Below, piece after piece: positions 1-6,492 of a stretch of DNA of 7,543 nt. The position numbers were made by a program, and so were the translations under genes. Source of the DNA: Bordetella parapertussis (GTDB lineage: Bacteria; Pseudomonadota; Gammaproteobacteria; Burkholderiales; SG8-39); NCBI GenBank assembly GCA_945869935.1, contig CAMBSA010000076.1, positions 1 to 7,543 on the forward strand, written 5' to 3'. Numbering within the stretch: the first letter of the stretch is position 1; each line of letters starts with the position of its first letter. Below the pieces are notes generated by a model. The model was not told where the DNA came from. It saw only the letters and a program-made list of their open reading frames with translations, and did no database searches.

Positions 1-849
1 CTCCAGCCACTGTCGTGTAAGTTGCGGCCCCCAAAGGAGTGACAGCGCACCGGCAGCGCCAAGATACGGGCCGAACGGGATCGGCACGTTCTTGCCTCGT
101 CTTGCGATGATGATCAGGGCGACGCCAACGATCGCGCCGATCAGCGACGAGGCGAGAATGGTGAGTGGCAGGCTCTGCCATCCGCACCAGGCACCTATTG
201 CGGCGAGCAGCTTGAAGTCCCCGAAGCCCATGCCTTCCTTGCCGGTGGCGATTTTGAACGCCCAGTAGACGCTCCACAGAATCAGGTACCCTGCCGCAGC
301 TCCGATCACGGCGGAGCGGAGGTCCACGAAAGTGCCGGAGATATTCACCAGCAATCCGAGCCAGAGCAGCGGTAGCGTGATTGAATCAGGAAGAAGCTGG
401 GTGTCGATATCGATTGCACTGGCGGCAAGGATTGCCCATAGAAACACCATGGCAGCGATCGCCGCGATGCCCGGGCCGAAACGCACTGCACAATAGACTC
501 CAATGACTCCGGCGGCGAGTTCAATCAGGGGATAGCGCACGGAAATTCGTGCCCCGCAGGCCGAGCATTTGGCGCGCAGCCAGAGCCAGGACAGCAACGG
601 GATGTTCTCGAACACCGTGATCTGGTGACCACAGGCGGGGCAGTGCGAACGCGGTCGCGCGATGCTGTAGGGTTTGCCCTCGTCGACAGTCTCACCGCGC
701 AACTCGGCGCATTGCGCGGCCCATTCCAGTTCCATCATCTTTGGAAGCCGGTGGATCACCACGTTCAGGAAACTGCCAACCGCGGCGCCGATCGCAAACG
801 CAATCCAGGGGAACAAGGCCGGTTCCGTGAGCGACCCGATGAATGTCAT
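1..849 (-). CDS. pilD: Prepilin peptidase / N-methyltransferase PilD (C-terminus cut by window edge)
   Basis: Inner-membrane aspartic protease that cleaves the leader peptide of type IV prepilins (and often type II secretion pseudopilins) and N-methylates the new first residue. The frame is open for 283 codons to the window edge. The Pseudomonas aeruginosa protein is about 290 residues, so only about 7 are missing. Visible features: first membrane segment about residues 11-31 ending in GSFLNVVIHRLP; two zinc-type CxxC pairs (C70/C73 and C95/C98) in the cytoplasmic loop; the catalytic aspartate region D147/D149 before LLPD; the second catalytic aspartate D211 in GMGFGD; and a C-terminal IPFGPYL motif. 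The ATG at 849 places GSFLN at the position seen in known PilD proteins. An in-frame GTG at 876 is possible but not needed. No clear Shine-Dalgarno is seen. It lies 88 nt downstream of pilC and is probably cotranscribed with it. The retained cysteines suggest a bifunctional enzyme (inference). Confidence 0.96.
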   Translation of the reverse strand, partial: MTFIGSLTEPALFPWIAFAIGAAVGSFLNVVIHRLPKMMELEWAAQCAELRGETVDEGKPYSIARPRSHCPACGHQITVFENIPLLSWLWLRAKCSACGARISVRYPLIELAAGVIGVYCAVRFGPGIAAIAAMVFLWAILAASAIDIDTQLLPDSITLPLLWLGLLVNISGTFVDLRSAVIGAAAGYLILWSVYWAFKIATGKEGMGFGDFKLLAAIGAWCGWQSLPLTILASSLIGAIVGVALIIIARRGKNVPIPFGPYLGAAGALSLLWGPQLTRQWLE

Positions 850-937
850 GAGAGAAAAATCCGCTGTCTGGACCACATGAATCGAACGCGGTTACGCGGA
901 CGCAGCCGCCCGCGCGCACCGCCGGGAAAGCCGCGGA

Positions 938-2164
938 TCAGACCGCCTGGCCCATTTTGAAGATCGGAAGATACATCGCGATCACCATGCCACCGATCAA
1001 TGTGCCGAGCACCACCATGATTATCGGTTCCATCAGCGATGAGAGCGCCTCGACCGCATCGTCCACCTCGGCCTCGAAGAAATCGGCCACCTTGCCGAGC
1101 ATGCCGTCGAGCGCACCGGACTCCTCGCCGATCGACACCATCTGGATCACCATGTTCGGGAATATTTCGGTGTTCTGCATCGCCACCGTGAGACTGCTGC
1201 CGGTGGAGACTTCCTGCTGAATTTTCTTGGTCGCCAGCAGATACACGTAGTTACCCGATGCGCCGCCGACCGAGTCAAGCGCCTCCACCAGTGGCACACC
1301 GGCGGCGAACATTGTCGAAAGCGTGCGCGTCCAGCGTGCGATCGTGGATATCCGCACGAGGTGTCCGAACACAGGTGCCTTGAGCATCAGCCTGTCCATC
1401 GCGATCTGTACCGGCACTGATCGCTTCCACAGGTTCAGAAAGCTGTAGATGCCCCCGCCTATACCGCCAAAGATGATGTACCAGTACTTCACGAAGTTGT
1501 CCGAGATTGCCATTATTACCAGTGTCGGCGTGGGAAGGTCGGCGCCGAAGGCGGTGAATACCTGTTTGAACGCCGGAATCACGAAGATCATGATCACTGC
1601 GGTGATGACAAAGGCGACCACGATGATCGCGATCGGATAGAACAGGGCCGCCTTGATCTTGGATTTTATGGCGAGCGTCTTTTCCTTGTAGATCGCAAGT
1701 CGATCCAGCAGGGCCTCGAGAATACCTGCCTGTTCGCCGGCGGCCACCAGGTTGCAGAACAGCGCGTCGAAGTGCAGGGGGTACTTGCGAAATGCCGTGG
1801 CGAGCGCGGAGCCTGTCTCGACCTCGGTCTTGATGTCCATCAGAAGCTTGCCGACTGCAGGATTGGAGTGCCCCTTGCCGACGATGTCGAATGACTGCAG
1901 CAACGGCACGCCTGCTTTCATCATGGTGGCGAGCTGACGCGTGAAAAGCGTGATGTCTTTTTCCGTGACCTTGCCGCCGCCGCCGCCGCGGTGTTTCTTG
2001 ATCTTCGATACCAGAATTCCCTGGCGCCGCAGGGTGGCGTTGACCAGCGCTTCGCCGCCCGCACGCATCTCGCCCTTGACGATCTTGCCCTGGCGATCCT
2101 TTCCTTCCCAGGCGAACGTTGACTCCTTGACCTTGTCCTTCATCGAGGCGGTTGCGGTGGCCAT
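938..2164 (-). CDS. pilC: Type IV pilus inner-membrane platform protein PilC
   Basis: Polytopic inner-membrane protein (GspF/T2SF family) on which pilins are assembled and disassembled, working with the cytoplasmic ATPases PilB and PilT. The 408-residue length matches family members (about 405). Layout: N-terminal domain about 15-57 (FAWEGKDRQGKIVKGE); a linker with five glycines (60-64); first T2SF repeat about 71-195 (FTRQLATMMKAGVPLLQSF, GEQAG at 143-147, membrane helix about 172-197); membrane helix about 225-245; second repeat about 274-398 (TLSTMFAAGVPLVEALDSV, GEESG at 346-350, helix about 378-400); C-terminus YLPIFKMGQAV. The ATG at 2164 is preceded by AGGAG (2177-2181) with a 12-nt spacer. 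A downstream Met at codon 8 lacks a better site. pilD follows after 88 nt. The upstream neighbour is a CNNM family gene, not the expected pilB. Confidence 0.97.
   Translation of the reverse strand: MATATASMKDKVKESTFAWEGKDRQGKIVKGEMRAGGEALVNATLRRQGILVSKIKKHRGGGGGKVTEKDITLFTRQLATMMKAGVPLLQSFDIVGKGHSNPAVGKLLMDIKTEVETGSALATAFRKYPLHFDALFCNLVAAGEQAGILEALLDRLAIYKEKTLAIKSKIKAALFYPIAIIVVAFVITAVIMIFVIPAFKQVFTAFGADLPTPTLVIMAISDNFVKYWYIIFGGIGGGIYSFLNLWKRSVPVQIAMDRLMLKAPVFGHLVRISTIARWTRTLSTMFAAGVPLVEALDSVGGASGNYVYLLATKKIQQEVSTGSSLTVAMQNTEIFPNMVIQMVSIGEESGALDGMLGKVADFFEAEVDDAVEALSSLMEPIIMVVLGTLIGGMVIAMYLPIFKMGQAV
1973..1987 (-). repeat. Five-copy GGC trinucleotide run inside pilC
   Basis: Five identical GGC glycine codons in a row (GCC x5 on the plus strand), followed upstream by CGC. 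They encode residues 60-64 of PilC, in the linker between the N-terminal domain and the first T2SF repeat. Length changes of whole triplets would alter only this linker, so the run could vary in length without breaking the frame (inference). Confidence 0.8.
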
Positions 2165-2231
2165 GGCTTCAGAAGTCTCCTAAGTGCAGCTTTGGGGCGA
2201 AAGAAAGGGTGCGGACCGCCCTGACTTGGCG

Positions 2232-2260
2232 ATGATGCCCCGTTCCCATGTCTTTGTAAA
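2232..2260 (-). promoter_or_regulatory. Candidate sigma-70 promoter for pilC-pilD
   Basis: In the 191-bp gap between the yfjD stop and the pilC start, the minus strand carries TTTACA (2260-2255; 5 of 6 to TTGACA), a 17-nt spacer, and CATCAT (2237-2232; 4 of 6 to TATAAT). Transcription would begin near 2225 and leave a leader of about 60 nt before the pilC ATG. The gap is visibly less GC-rich than the genes around it, as expected for a promoter region. No coding content is seen in it. The call rests on consensus matches only. Confidence 0.35.
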
Positions 2261-2355
2261 GTCTGAAGAATTCATTCTAAAGGCTTGAGCCATCAACGAA
2301 TTCGGGCTTTATCCAAGGCTTCGTGCCGAGACGCCAAATGACAATGACATAAACA

Positions 2356-3645
2356 TCATTCCAGCGGATCCGGATCCGTGCGCGGCGGCCGAAAAAGTTT
2401 CACCGTCCGCACCACCCGATCCTCGGTATGAACGATCTCCATCGGCACCGAGGCGATCTTCACCGATACCCCGGATTCCGGGATGTCCTGCAGGTGTTCC
2501 AGGATCAGTCCATTGAGAGTCTTCGGTCCGTCCAGCGGCAATGCGAGACCGAGCTTGCGGTTTATTTCGCGCAGCGTCGCTCCGCCTTCGATCATGGCGG
2601 TGTCGTCCTTGTCCCAGGTGTAGCCTGCGGCCCGTACCGGCGCGGTGGTGGTGAACTCGCCGATAATTTCCTCGATGATGTCCTCGAGCGTGACAAGACC
2701 CTGAAGTTCGCCGTATTCGTCGACCACCAGCGCCATCCGTTGCTGGTTCTCCTGAAAATACTGAAGTTGCGTGAACACCGGTGTGTTCGCCGGGACAAAG
2801 TAGGGCTCGGCAAGCAGCGCCTCGATGCCCGGTTTGTCCACCTCGCCCCGCAACATCGGATGCAGAACCCGCTTCAGGTGCAGCATACCGGCGACCGTGC
2901 CGGGTCCGCCCCGATAGACCGGAAGGCGGGTGTGATAACTCGTCGCGATCTGCTCCACGATCGATTCGATCGGTGCCTCAAGGTCTATCGCCGCGATCCG
3001 CGCGCGCGGCGTCATCACGTCCTCCACCGTCACCCGCTCCAGATCGAACAGATTGGTGAGTATCGCCTGGTGTTTCTTCGGCATGAACTGGCTCGACTCG
3101 AGCACGATCGTGCGCAACTCCTCCATCGTGAGCCGTGCCGGCTGGTCGGTGCGTGACGGCTTGAGACGGGTTATGAAAAGCAGCAGCGACACGAAAAGGT
3201 TGACGAACCAGACCGCGGGATAGAGCGCGCGCAGCAGCGGCTTGAGTACGAAAGCGGCAGGCAGGGCGATCTTTTCCGCATAAGCAGCGCCGATCACCTT
3301 TGGCGTGATCTCGGAGAAAACCAATATCAGGAAAGTCACGGAAAGCGTGCCAAGACCAAGGGCGATGTTGTCCTCGCCGAACAACTGCACCGTGATCAGC
3401 GATACCAGCACCGCCGCCGCCGCGTTCACCAGATTGTTTCCGAGCAGGATCACGCCAAGCAGCTTGTCGGTCTTGGCGAGCAGTTCTGCCGCGATTCGGG
3501 CCGAGCGGTTGCCCAGGCGCACCAGCGTGCGCAGGCGATAGCGGTTGAGCGCCATCATGCTGGTCTCGGCGAGCGAAAAAAAGCCCGAGATCACCAGGAG
3601 GATTGCGAGAAGGACGTACTGCCAGGCGAGGGAAATGTTGTCCAA
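2356..3645 (-). CDS. yfjD: CNNM/CorB (HlyC/CorC) family membrane protein with CBS domains
   Basis: Membrane protein of the CNNM/CorB family, whose studied members are tied to Mg2+ (and Co2+) transport or efflux. The exact substrate here is unknown. The 429 residues show the full architecture: DUF21/CNNM membrane domain about 5-190 (SGFFSLAETSMMALNRYRLR at 20-39, GNNLVN at 69-74, SEITPK at 111-116); a CBS pair about 205-335 (VMTPR at 210-214, VVDEYGELQGLVTLEDIIEE at 307-326); and a C-terminal CorC/HlyC domain about 345-420 (IEGGATLREINRKL, TLNGLILE). The start is TTG at 3645. No ATG lies between it and the upstream in-frame stop (3682-3684). The first internal Met (codon 30) would remove the first helix, and MDNIS aligns with the start of E. 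coli YfjD. The Shine-Dalgarno is weak. The gene lies 95 nt after ypjD. Length and N-terminus fit YfjD better than the shorter soluble CorC/YbeX. Confidence 0.93.
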   Translation of the reverse strand: MDNISLAWQYVLLAILLVISGFFSLAETSMMALNRYRLRTLVRLGNRSARIAAELLAKTDKLLGVILLGNNLVNAAAAVLVSLITVQLFGEDNIALGLGTLSVTFLILVFSEITPKVIGAAYAEKIALPAAFVLKPLLRALYPAVWFVNLFVSLLLFITRLKPSRTDQPARLTMEELRTIVLESSQFMPKKHQAILTNLFDLERVTVEDVMTPRARIAAIDLEAPIESIVEQIATSYHTRLPVYRGGPGTVAGMLHLKRVLHPMLRGEVDKPGIEALLAEPYFVPANTPVFTQLQYFQENQQRMALVVDEYGELQGLVTLEDIIEEIIGEFTTTAPVRAAGYTWDKDDTAMIEGGATLREINRKLGLALPLDGPKTLNGLILEHLQDIPESGVSVKIASVPMEIVHTEDRVVRTVKLFRPPRTDPDPLE

Positions 3646-3691
3646 GGGATGGCGCGAAGAATGTAGGGACGCTGCCCCAAGTCACCGGCTC

Positions 3692-3697
3692 AGTATA
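3692..3697 (-). promoter_or_regulatory. Possible -10 element for yfjD
   Basis: On the minus strand the ypjD-yfjD gap contains TATACT, five of six to the sigma-70 -10 consensus, about 47 nt upstream of the yfjD TTG. No good -35 is found at 16-18 nt; the nearest is TTCGTC with a 15-nt spacer. It may be a weak internal promoter, or chance in a gap where ypjD and yfjD are simply cotranscribed. Confidence 0.2.
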
Positions 3698-3740
3698 TCC
3701 GACAGCGTGCCGGACGAATCCGGGTCGCGCGCGTGGCGGG

Positions 3741-4598
3741 TCAGCCGACTGTACGTTGCAAGATCACTTCCAGTACGAATCGGCTGCCGACGTAAGCCAA
3801 AAGCAGCGTGAGAAATCCCGCCAGCGTCCATCGAAGCGCGGTGCGGCCGCGCCAGCCGTACGCATAGCGGCCCGCAAGCAGGGCGGCGAAGATCACCCAG
3901 GACACCACCGCAAAAAGCGTCTTGTGACTGAAGCGCATCGCCTGGCCGAAGATCGTCTCCGAATAAATCGCACCGGTCAGCAGCGTCAGGGACAGCAGGA
4001 CAAATCCGGCCTCGATCAGGCGAAACAGCAGGCGCTCCAGCGTCAGGAGCGGCGGCAGGCTCGAGCCAGGCCCGAACAGCGGTCCGGTGGCCGATGCACC
4101 CGCGGCGCCCGCGTGCAGGCGTCGCTCCACCAGGGTCATGAGCAGAGCGTGCAACGCGGCGACGGTGAACAGGCCGTAGGCGCCGAGCGCAAGGATGGTA
4201 TGCACACGGAAGGCGATCGTGTCGGCGGCGGGCGGTGTCGCGAATCCGGGAAACAGCGCGGGAAGCGGTGCGCACACCGCGGCGGCACCGAGAATGAATG
4301 CCTGCATACCCTCCACCGGCACCAGCAGGCTCTCCAGCCAGTAGAGGAGCGCGGTGAGCCAGAGCATCGCGGAGAGCGCCAGTCCGAAGCCGAAGCGCAA
4401 TTCCGGGGCTGCGAACAGCGCATGGTTCAAAAGCAGGGTGTGAAGGACAAGCGGGACCAGGATCGCAAGCCGCTCCCAGGGCGCCAGGCCATGACGCCGA
4501 ACCGGCGACGGGGCGGCCGGACGCATCCAGCGCGTGCGCCAGAAATGCAGTGCGAGCAGCGCATAGGCCCCTGCCGTGAGCACGTACAATACGTTCAT
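3741..4598 (-). CDS. ypjD: YpjD-like inner-membrane protein, cytochrome c assembly (CcsA) family
   Basis: Polytopic membrane protein of 285 residues, mostly hydrophobic, with about eight membrane segments (roughly 2-19, 43-61, 70-87, 97-116, 134-155, 196-212, 226-244 and 256-279). The second half carries the family signature: HTILALGAYGLFTVAALHAL (133-152), LPPLLTLERLLFRLIEAGF (181-199) and SHKTLFAVVSWVIFAALL (224-241). H133 and H225 sit where CcsA/CcmC-type proteins place conserved haem-ligand histidines. The tryptophan-rich WWD haem-handling motif is not visible, as expected for the shorter YpjD branch, so haem transport is not shown. Residues 160-180 form a Gly/Ala-rich cytoplasmic loop. 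The ATG at 4598 gives a first helix directly at the N-terminus. The gene is first in the minus-strand block, divergent from ffh, and followed by yfjD, the same neighbourhood as in E. coli. Its molecular role is unsettled; the link to cytochrome c assembly comes from the family name. Confidence 0.88.
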   Translation of the reverse strand: MNVLYVLTAGAYALLALHFWRTRWMRPAAPSPVRRHGLAPWERLAILVPLVLHTLLLNHALFAAPELRFGFGLALSAMLWLTALLYWLESLLVPVEGMQAFILGAAAVCAPLPALFPGFATPPAADTIAFRVHTILALGAYGLFTVAALHALLMTLVERRLHAGAAGASATGPLFGPGSSLPPLLTLERLLFRLIEAGFVLLSLTLLTGAIYSETIFGQAMRFSHKTLFAVVSWVIFAALLAGRYAYGWRGRTALRWTLAGFLTLLLAYVGSRFVLEVILQRTVG

Positions 4599-4610
4599 CG
4601 CGGCGCCGAG

Positions 4611-4641
4611 TTTACACCTCGCGCAGCCCTGAATCGGTCAA
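4611..4641 (-). promoter_or_regulatory. Weak candidate promoter for ypjD in the divergent ypjD/ffh gap
   Basis: The 71-bp gap 4599-4669 must hold at least the 5' signals of ypjD. On the minus strand it has TTGACC (4641-4636; 5 of 6), a 19-nt spacer, and TGTAAA (4616-4611; 4 of 6). Initiation would fall only a few bases before the ypjD ATG, so the transcript would be nearly leaderless. The long spacer and short leader make this uncertain. No convincing -35/-10 pair for ffh is seen in the gap, so the ffh promoter may lie inside the start of ypjD. Confidence 0.22.
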
Positions 4642-4669
4642 TCACGGTTTTGCTCGCATCGGAACGCAC

Positions 4670-6019
4670 ATGCTCGACAACCTAACCCAGCGCCTCTCGA
4701 AAATCGTCAAAACGATTCGCGGCGAGGCGCGGATCACCGAATCCAACATCCAGGACGCGCTTCGCGAAGTCCGGGTGGCGCTCCTGGAAGCCGACGTCGC
4801 GCTTCCGGTGGTGCGCGATTTCATCGCGCGGGTCCGCGAAAAGGCGCTCGGCGAAGAAGTTGTCGGCAGCCTGACGCCCGGCCAGGCGCTGGTGGGCGTT
4901 GTGCATCGTGAACTCACCGAACTCATGGGGGGCGCGAGCACCGGGCTGACGCTTGCGGTGCAGCCGCCTGCGGTGATCCTGATGGCTGGACTGCAGGGCT
5001 CGGGCAAGACCACCACGGTTGGCAAGCTCGCGAAGATGCTGATCGAAACCGAGCGCAAGAAGGTGTTGCTTGTTTCGTGCGACGTCTACCGTCCGGCCGC
5101 GATAGACCAGTTGTCCACGCTCGCCACCCAGGTCGGCGCGGACTTCTTTCCCTCGAAGCCGGGCGAAAAGCCGGTCGAGATCGCGCGCGCCGCGCAGGAA
5201 TGGGCGCGTACGCACTACCACGACATACTGATCGTCGACACCGCGGGCCGGCTTGCGATCGACGAGGCGCTGATGAAGGAGATCGCCGATCTCCATGCCA
5301 CAGTCAACCCGGCGGAAACCCTGTTCGTGGTCGATGCGATGCAGGGGCAGGACGCGGTCAACGTCGCGCGTGCGTTCAGCGAGACGCTTCCGCTAACCGG
5401 CGTCGTGCTGACAAAGCTTGACGGCGATGCGCGCGGCGGTGCCGCCTTGTCCGTGCGTCACGTCACGGGGCGTCCGATCAAGTTCGTCGGTGTAGGCGAA
5501 AAGCTCACCGGGCTCGAAGCGTTCCACCCCGAGCGCATGGCCTCGCGCATCCTCGGCATGGGCGACGTGCTGTCGCTGGTCGAGGAAGCGCGCAAGAACA
5601 TAGACCAGGAAGAGGCACAGAAGCTTGCCGAGAAACTCAAGCGTGGCAAGGGCTTCGATCTCGAGGATTTCAAGCAGCAGGTGGCGCAGATGCGAAAGAT
5701 GGGTGGCCTTGCATCGCTGGTGGACAAGCTGCCCGCGCAGCTCGCGCAGGCGGCGCAGGGCGCGAATGTTGATGACAAGCAGATCCGCCGGATCGAAGGA
5801 ATCATCAATTCGATGACCCCGCTCGAGCGCACCAAACCGGAACTCCTCAAGGCCACGCGCAAGCGCCGCATCGCGGCGGGGGCAGGCGTCACCGTGCAGG
5901 AAGTCAACCGCCTGCTCAACCAGTTCGAGCAGATGCAGAAGATGATGAAGCAGATGCAAAAAGGCGGACTGGCCAAGATGATGCGGTCGATGAAGGGGTT
6001 GATGCCGGGGATGAGGTAG
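4670..6019 (+). CDS. ffh: Signal recognition particle GTPase Ffh (SRP54)
   Basis: Protein component of the bacterial SRP. With 4.5S RNA it binds signal sequences emerging from the ribosome and, through GTP-dependent pairing with FtsY, delivers the ribosome to the Sec translocon. The 449 residues are the usual length. N domain about 1-90 with ALLEADVAL (37-45). G domain about 100-296: P-loop GLQGSGKTTT (107-116), DVYRPAAIDQL (138-148), DTAGR (190-194), TKLDGDARGGAAL (248-260), GVGEKL (274-279). M domain about 298-449: RNA-binding helix-turn-helix with RKRRIAAGAG (397-406), plus a methionine-rich C-terminus (QMQKMMKQMQKGG, MKGLMPGM) that forms the signal-sequence groove. The ATG at 4670 has a modest GGAA (4661-4664) five bases upstream. 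It is divergent from ypjD. A large hairpin begins 4 nt after its stop, and rpsP follows in the same direction. Confidence 0.98.
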   Translation: MLDNLTQRLSKIVKTIRGEARITESNIQDALREVRVALLEADVALPVVRDFIARVREKALGEEVVGSLTPGQALVGVVHRELTELMGGASTGLTLAVQPPAVILMAGLQGSGKTTTVGKLAKMLIETERKKVLLVSCDVYRPAAIDQLSTLATQVGADFFPSKPGEKPVEIARAAQEWARTHYHDILIVDTAGRLAIDEALMKEIADLHATVNPAETLFVVDAMQGQDAVNVARAFSETLPLTGVVLTKLDGDARGGAALSVRHVTGRPIKFVGVGEKLTGLEAFHPERMASRILGMGDVLSLVEEARKNIDQEEAQKLAEKLKRGKGFDLEDFKQQVAQMRKMGGLASLVDKLPAQLAQAAQGANVDDKQIRRIEGIINSMTPLERTKPELLKATRKRRIAAGAGVTVQEVNRLLNQFEQMQKMMKQMQKGGLAKMMRSMKGLMPGMR

Positions 6020-6023
6020 GGGG

Positions 6024-6095
6024 TGTTTCGCCTTTGGGGCGCCTTACTTTCTTTTGCTTCACCAAGAAAAGTAACTCGCCCGTCAGGGCGAAACA
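6024..6095. repeat. 72-nt interrupted palindrome downstream of ffh, probable dispersed intergenic repeat
   Basis: A nested inverted repeat fills the space after the ffh stop. Outer arms TGTTTCGCC (6024-6032) and GGCGAAACA (6087-6095) match over 9 bp. Next, GGGCG (6037-6041) pairs with CGCCC (6077-6081). Then TTACTTT (6044-6050) pairs with AAAGTAA (6068-6074). After a bulged C, TTTTG (6052-6056) pairs with CAAGA (6063-6067) with one G-U, leaving a six-base loop. An alternative local hairpin TCGCCC-GTCA-GGGCGA (6076-6091) competes with the outer stem. No T-run follows on the plus strand, so it is not a textbook intrinsic terminator. From memory, the TTACTTTCTTTTGCTTC core resembles palindromes repeated between genes in many beta- and gammaproteobacteria; copy number cannot be checked here. 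Possible roles are ffh mRNA 3'-end formation or protection, or a non-autonomous mobile repeat. Confidence 0.75.
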
Positions 6096-6115
6096 GGCCC
6101 GCCACAATCGTCCCA

Positions 6116-6145
6116 TTGCCAAAAACACCTGAGTCTGTGTAAAAT
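6116..6145 (+). promoter_or_regulatory. Sigma-70-type promoter for the rpsP-rimM-trmD operon
   Basis: TTGCCA (6116-6121; 5 of 6 to TTGACA), an 18-nt spacer, and TAAAAT (6140-6145; 5 of 6 to TATAAT). Initiation is expected near 6151-6153, at the start of a pyrimidine-rich run with six T, leaving a leader of about 24 nt before rpsP. The position fits an independent ribosomal-protein promoter that separates this operon from ffh. It begins 20 nt beyond the hairpin at 6024-6095. Confidence 0.65.
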
Positions 6146-6175
6146 CGCAGTCTTTTTTCGAATCTTGGACTAGCC

Positions 6176-6442
6176 ATGGTTGTCATTCGTCTCGCCCGCG
6201 GCGGCGCCAAAAAGCGCCCGTTCTATAGCGTCGTTGTTGCAGATTCGCGCAGGACCGCCACCGGCCGGTTCATCGAGCGTGTCGGTTTCTACGATCCCAA
6301 GGCCCCCGAGGGCCGCGAATCGGTCCGCTTCGCGCTGGACCGCGTCGAATTCTGGAAGGGCAATGGCGCACAGTTGTCGCCCACCGTGGCCCGCCTGATG
6401 AAGGGCTACACGCCGGTTGTCGCGGCAGCGCCCGCAAAGTAA
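6176..6442 (+). CDS. rpsP: Small ribosomal subunit protein bS16
   Basis: Protein of the 30S body that binds 16S rRNA early and promotes assembly of its 5' domain. The 88 residues are within the usual range. The N-terminal signature [20 protein letters not shown] (2-21), then [21 protein letters not shown], matches the family closely. The middle has the conserved [21 protein letters not shown] segment, and the C-terminus ends in a short Ala/Pro-rich tail. The ATG at 6176 is the only start that keeps the conserved N-terminus. The ribosome-binding site is weak (GGA at 6167-6169, six bases upstream). It is the first gene of the cluster; rimM begins 50 nt after its stop. Confidence 0.98.
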   Translation: MVVIRLARGGAKKRPFYSVVVADSRRTATGRFIERVGFYDPKAPEGRESVRFALDRVEFWKGNGAQLSPTVARLMKGYTPVVAAAPAK

Positions 6443-6452
6443 GGCAGGCGCA

Positions 6453-6467
6453 GCCGGCATGTCCGGC
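6453..6467 (+). other. Small hairpin between rpsP and rimM
   Basis: GCCGG-CATGT-CCGGC forms a perfect 5-bp GC stem with a five-base loop, 10 nt after the rpsP stop and 13 nt before the rimM Shine-Dalgarno. No T-run follows, so it is not a terminator. It could act as an mRNA processing or translation-damping element, since rimM and trmD are known in E. coli to be made at far lower levels than the ribosomal proteins of their operon. Short GC stems like this also occur by chance. Confidence 0.35.
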
Positions 6468-6480
6468 AGCGTCATTCATC

Positions 6481-6486
6481 GAGGTG
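6481..6486 (+). promoter_or_regulatory. Ribosome binding site that favours the TTG start of rimM
   Basis: GAGGTG is complementary to the 16S rRNA anti-Shine-Dalgarno. The GAGG core (6481-6484) ends 8 nt before TTG at 6493. The competing start, GTG at 6484-6486, overlaps this element and has nothing purine-rich at a proper distance upstream. Confidence 0.6.
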
Positions 6487-6492
6487 TCGCCC

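Noticed and set aside
692..919. Small minus-strand frame spanning the pilC-pilD gap
   Set aside because: It overlaps the start of pilD in another frame and shows no conserved sequence or ribosome-binding site.
2281..2292. GGCTCAAGCC palindrome followed by TTT on the minus strand, as a yfjD terminator
   Set aside because: Only four base pairs with a two-base loop and a three-base T tail; too weak to form a terminator.
2311..2330. Sigma-54-like element on the minus strand upstream of pilC (CGGCACGAAGCCTTGG)
   Set aside because: The GG and GC blocks are not 10 nt apart and the second block reads TTGG, so the match fails at the invariant positions.
4585..4590. TACAAT on the plus strand as the ffh -10 element
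   Set aside because: No -35 match at 15-19 nt upstream (the sequence reads CATAGG or similar), and it lies inside ypjD coding sequence, so it may be chance.
3603..4685. A 360-codon open frame on the plus strand opposite ypjD and the start of yfjD
   Set aside because: It is a shadow frame in GC-rich DNA: its translation is Arg/Gln/Gly-rich with no recognisable domain, while the minus strand there carries well-conserved YpjD and YfjD.
6153..6158. Run of six T as the tail of an ffh terminator
   Set aside because: No stem lies directly before it. It falls downstream of the rpsP -10, about where transcription should begin.
5458..6210. A 250-codon minus-strand frame overlapping the ffh end and the hairpin
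   Set aside because: It lies antisense to the Ffh M domain and runs through the palindrome into rpsP. The Arg/Ser-rich product has no family features.
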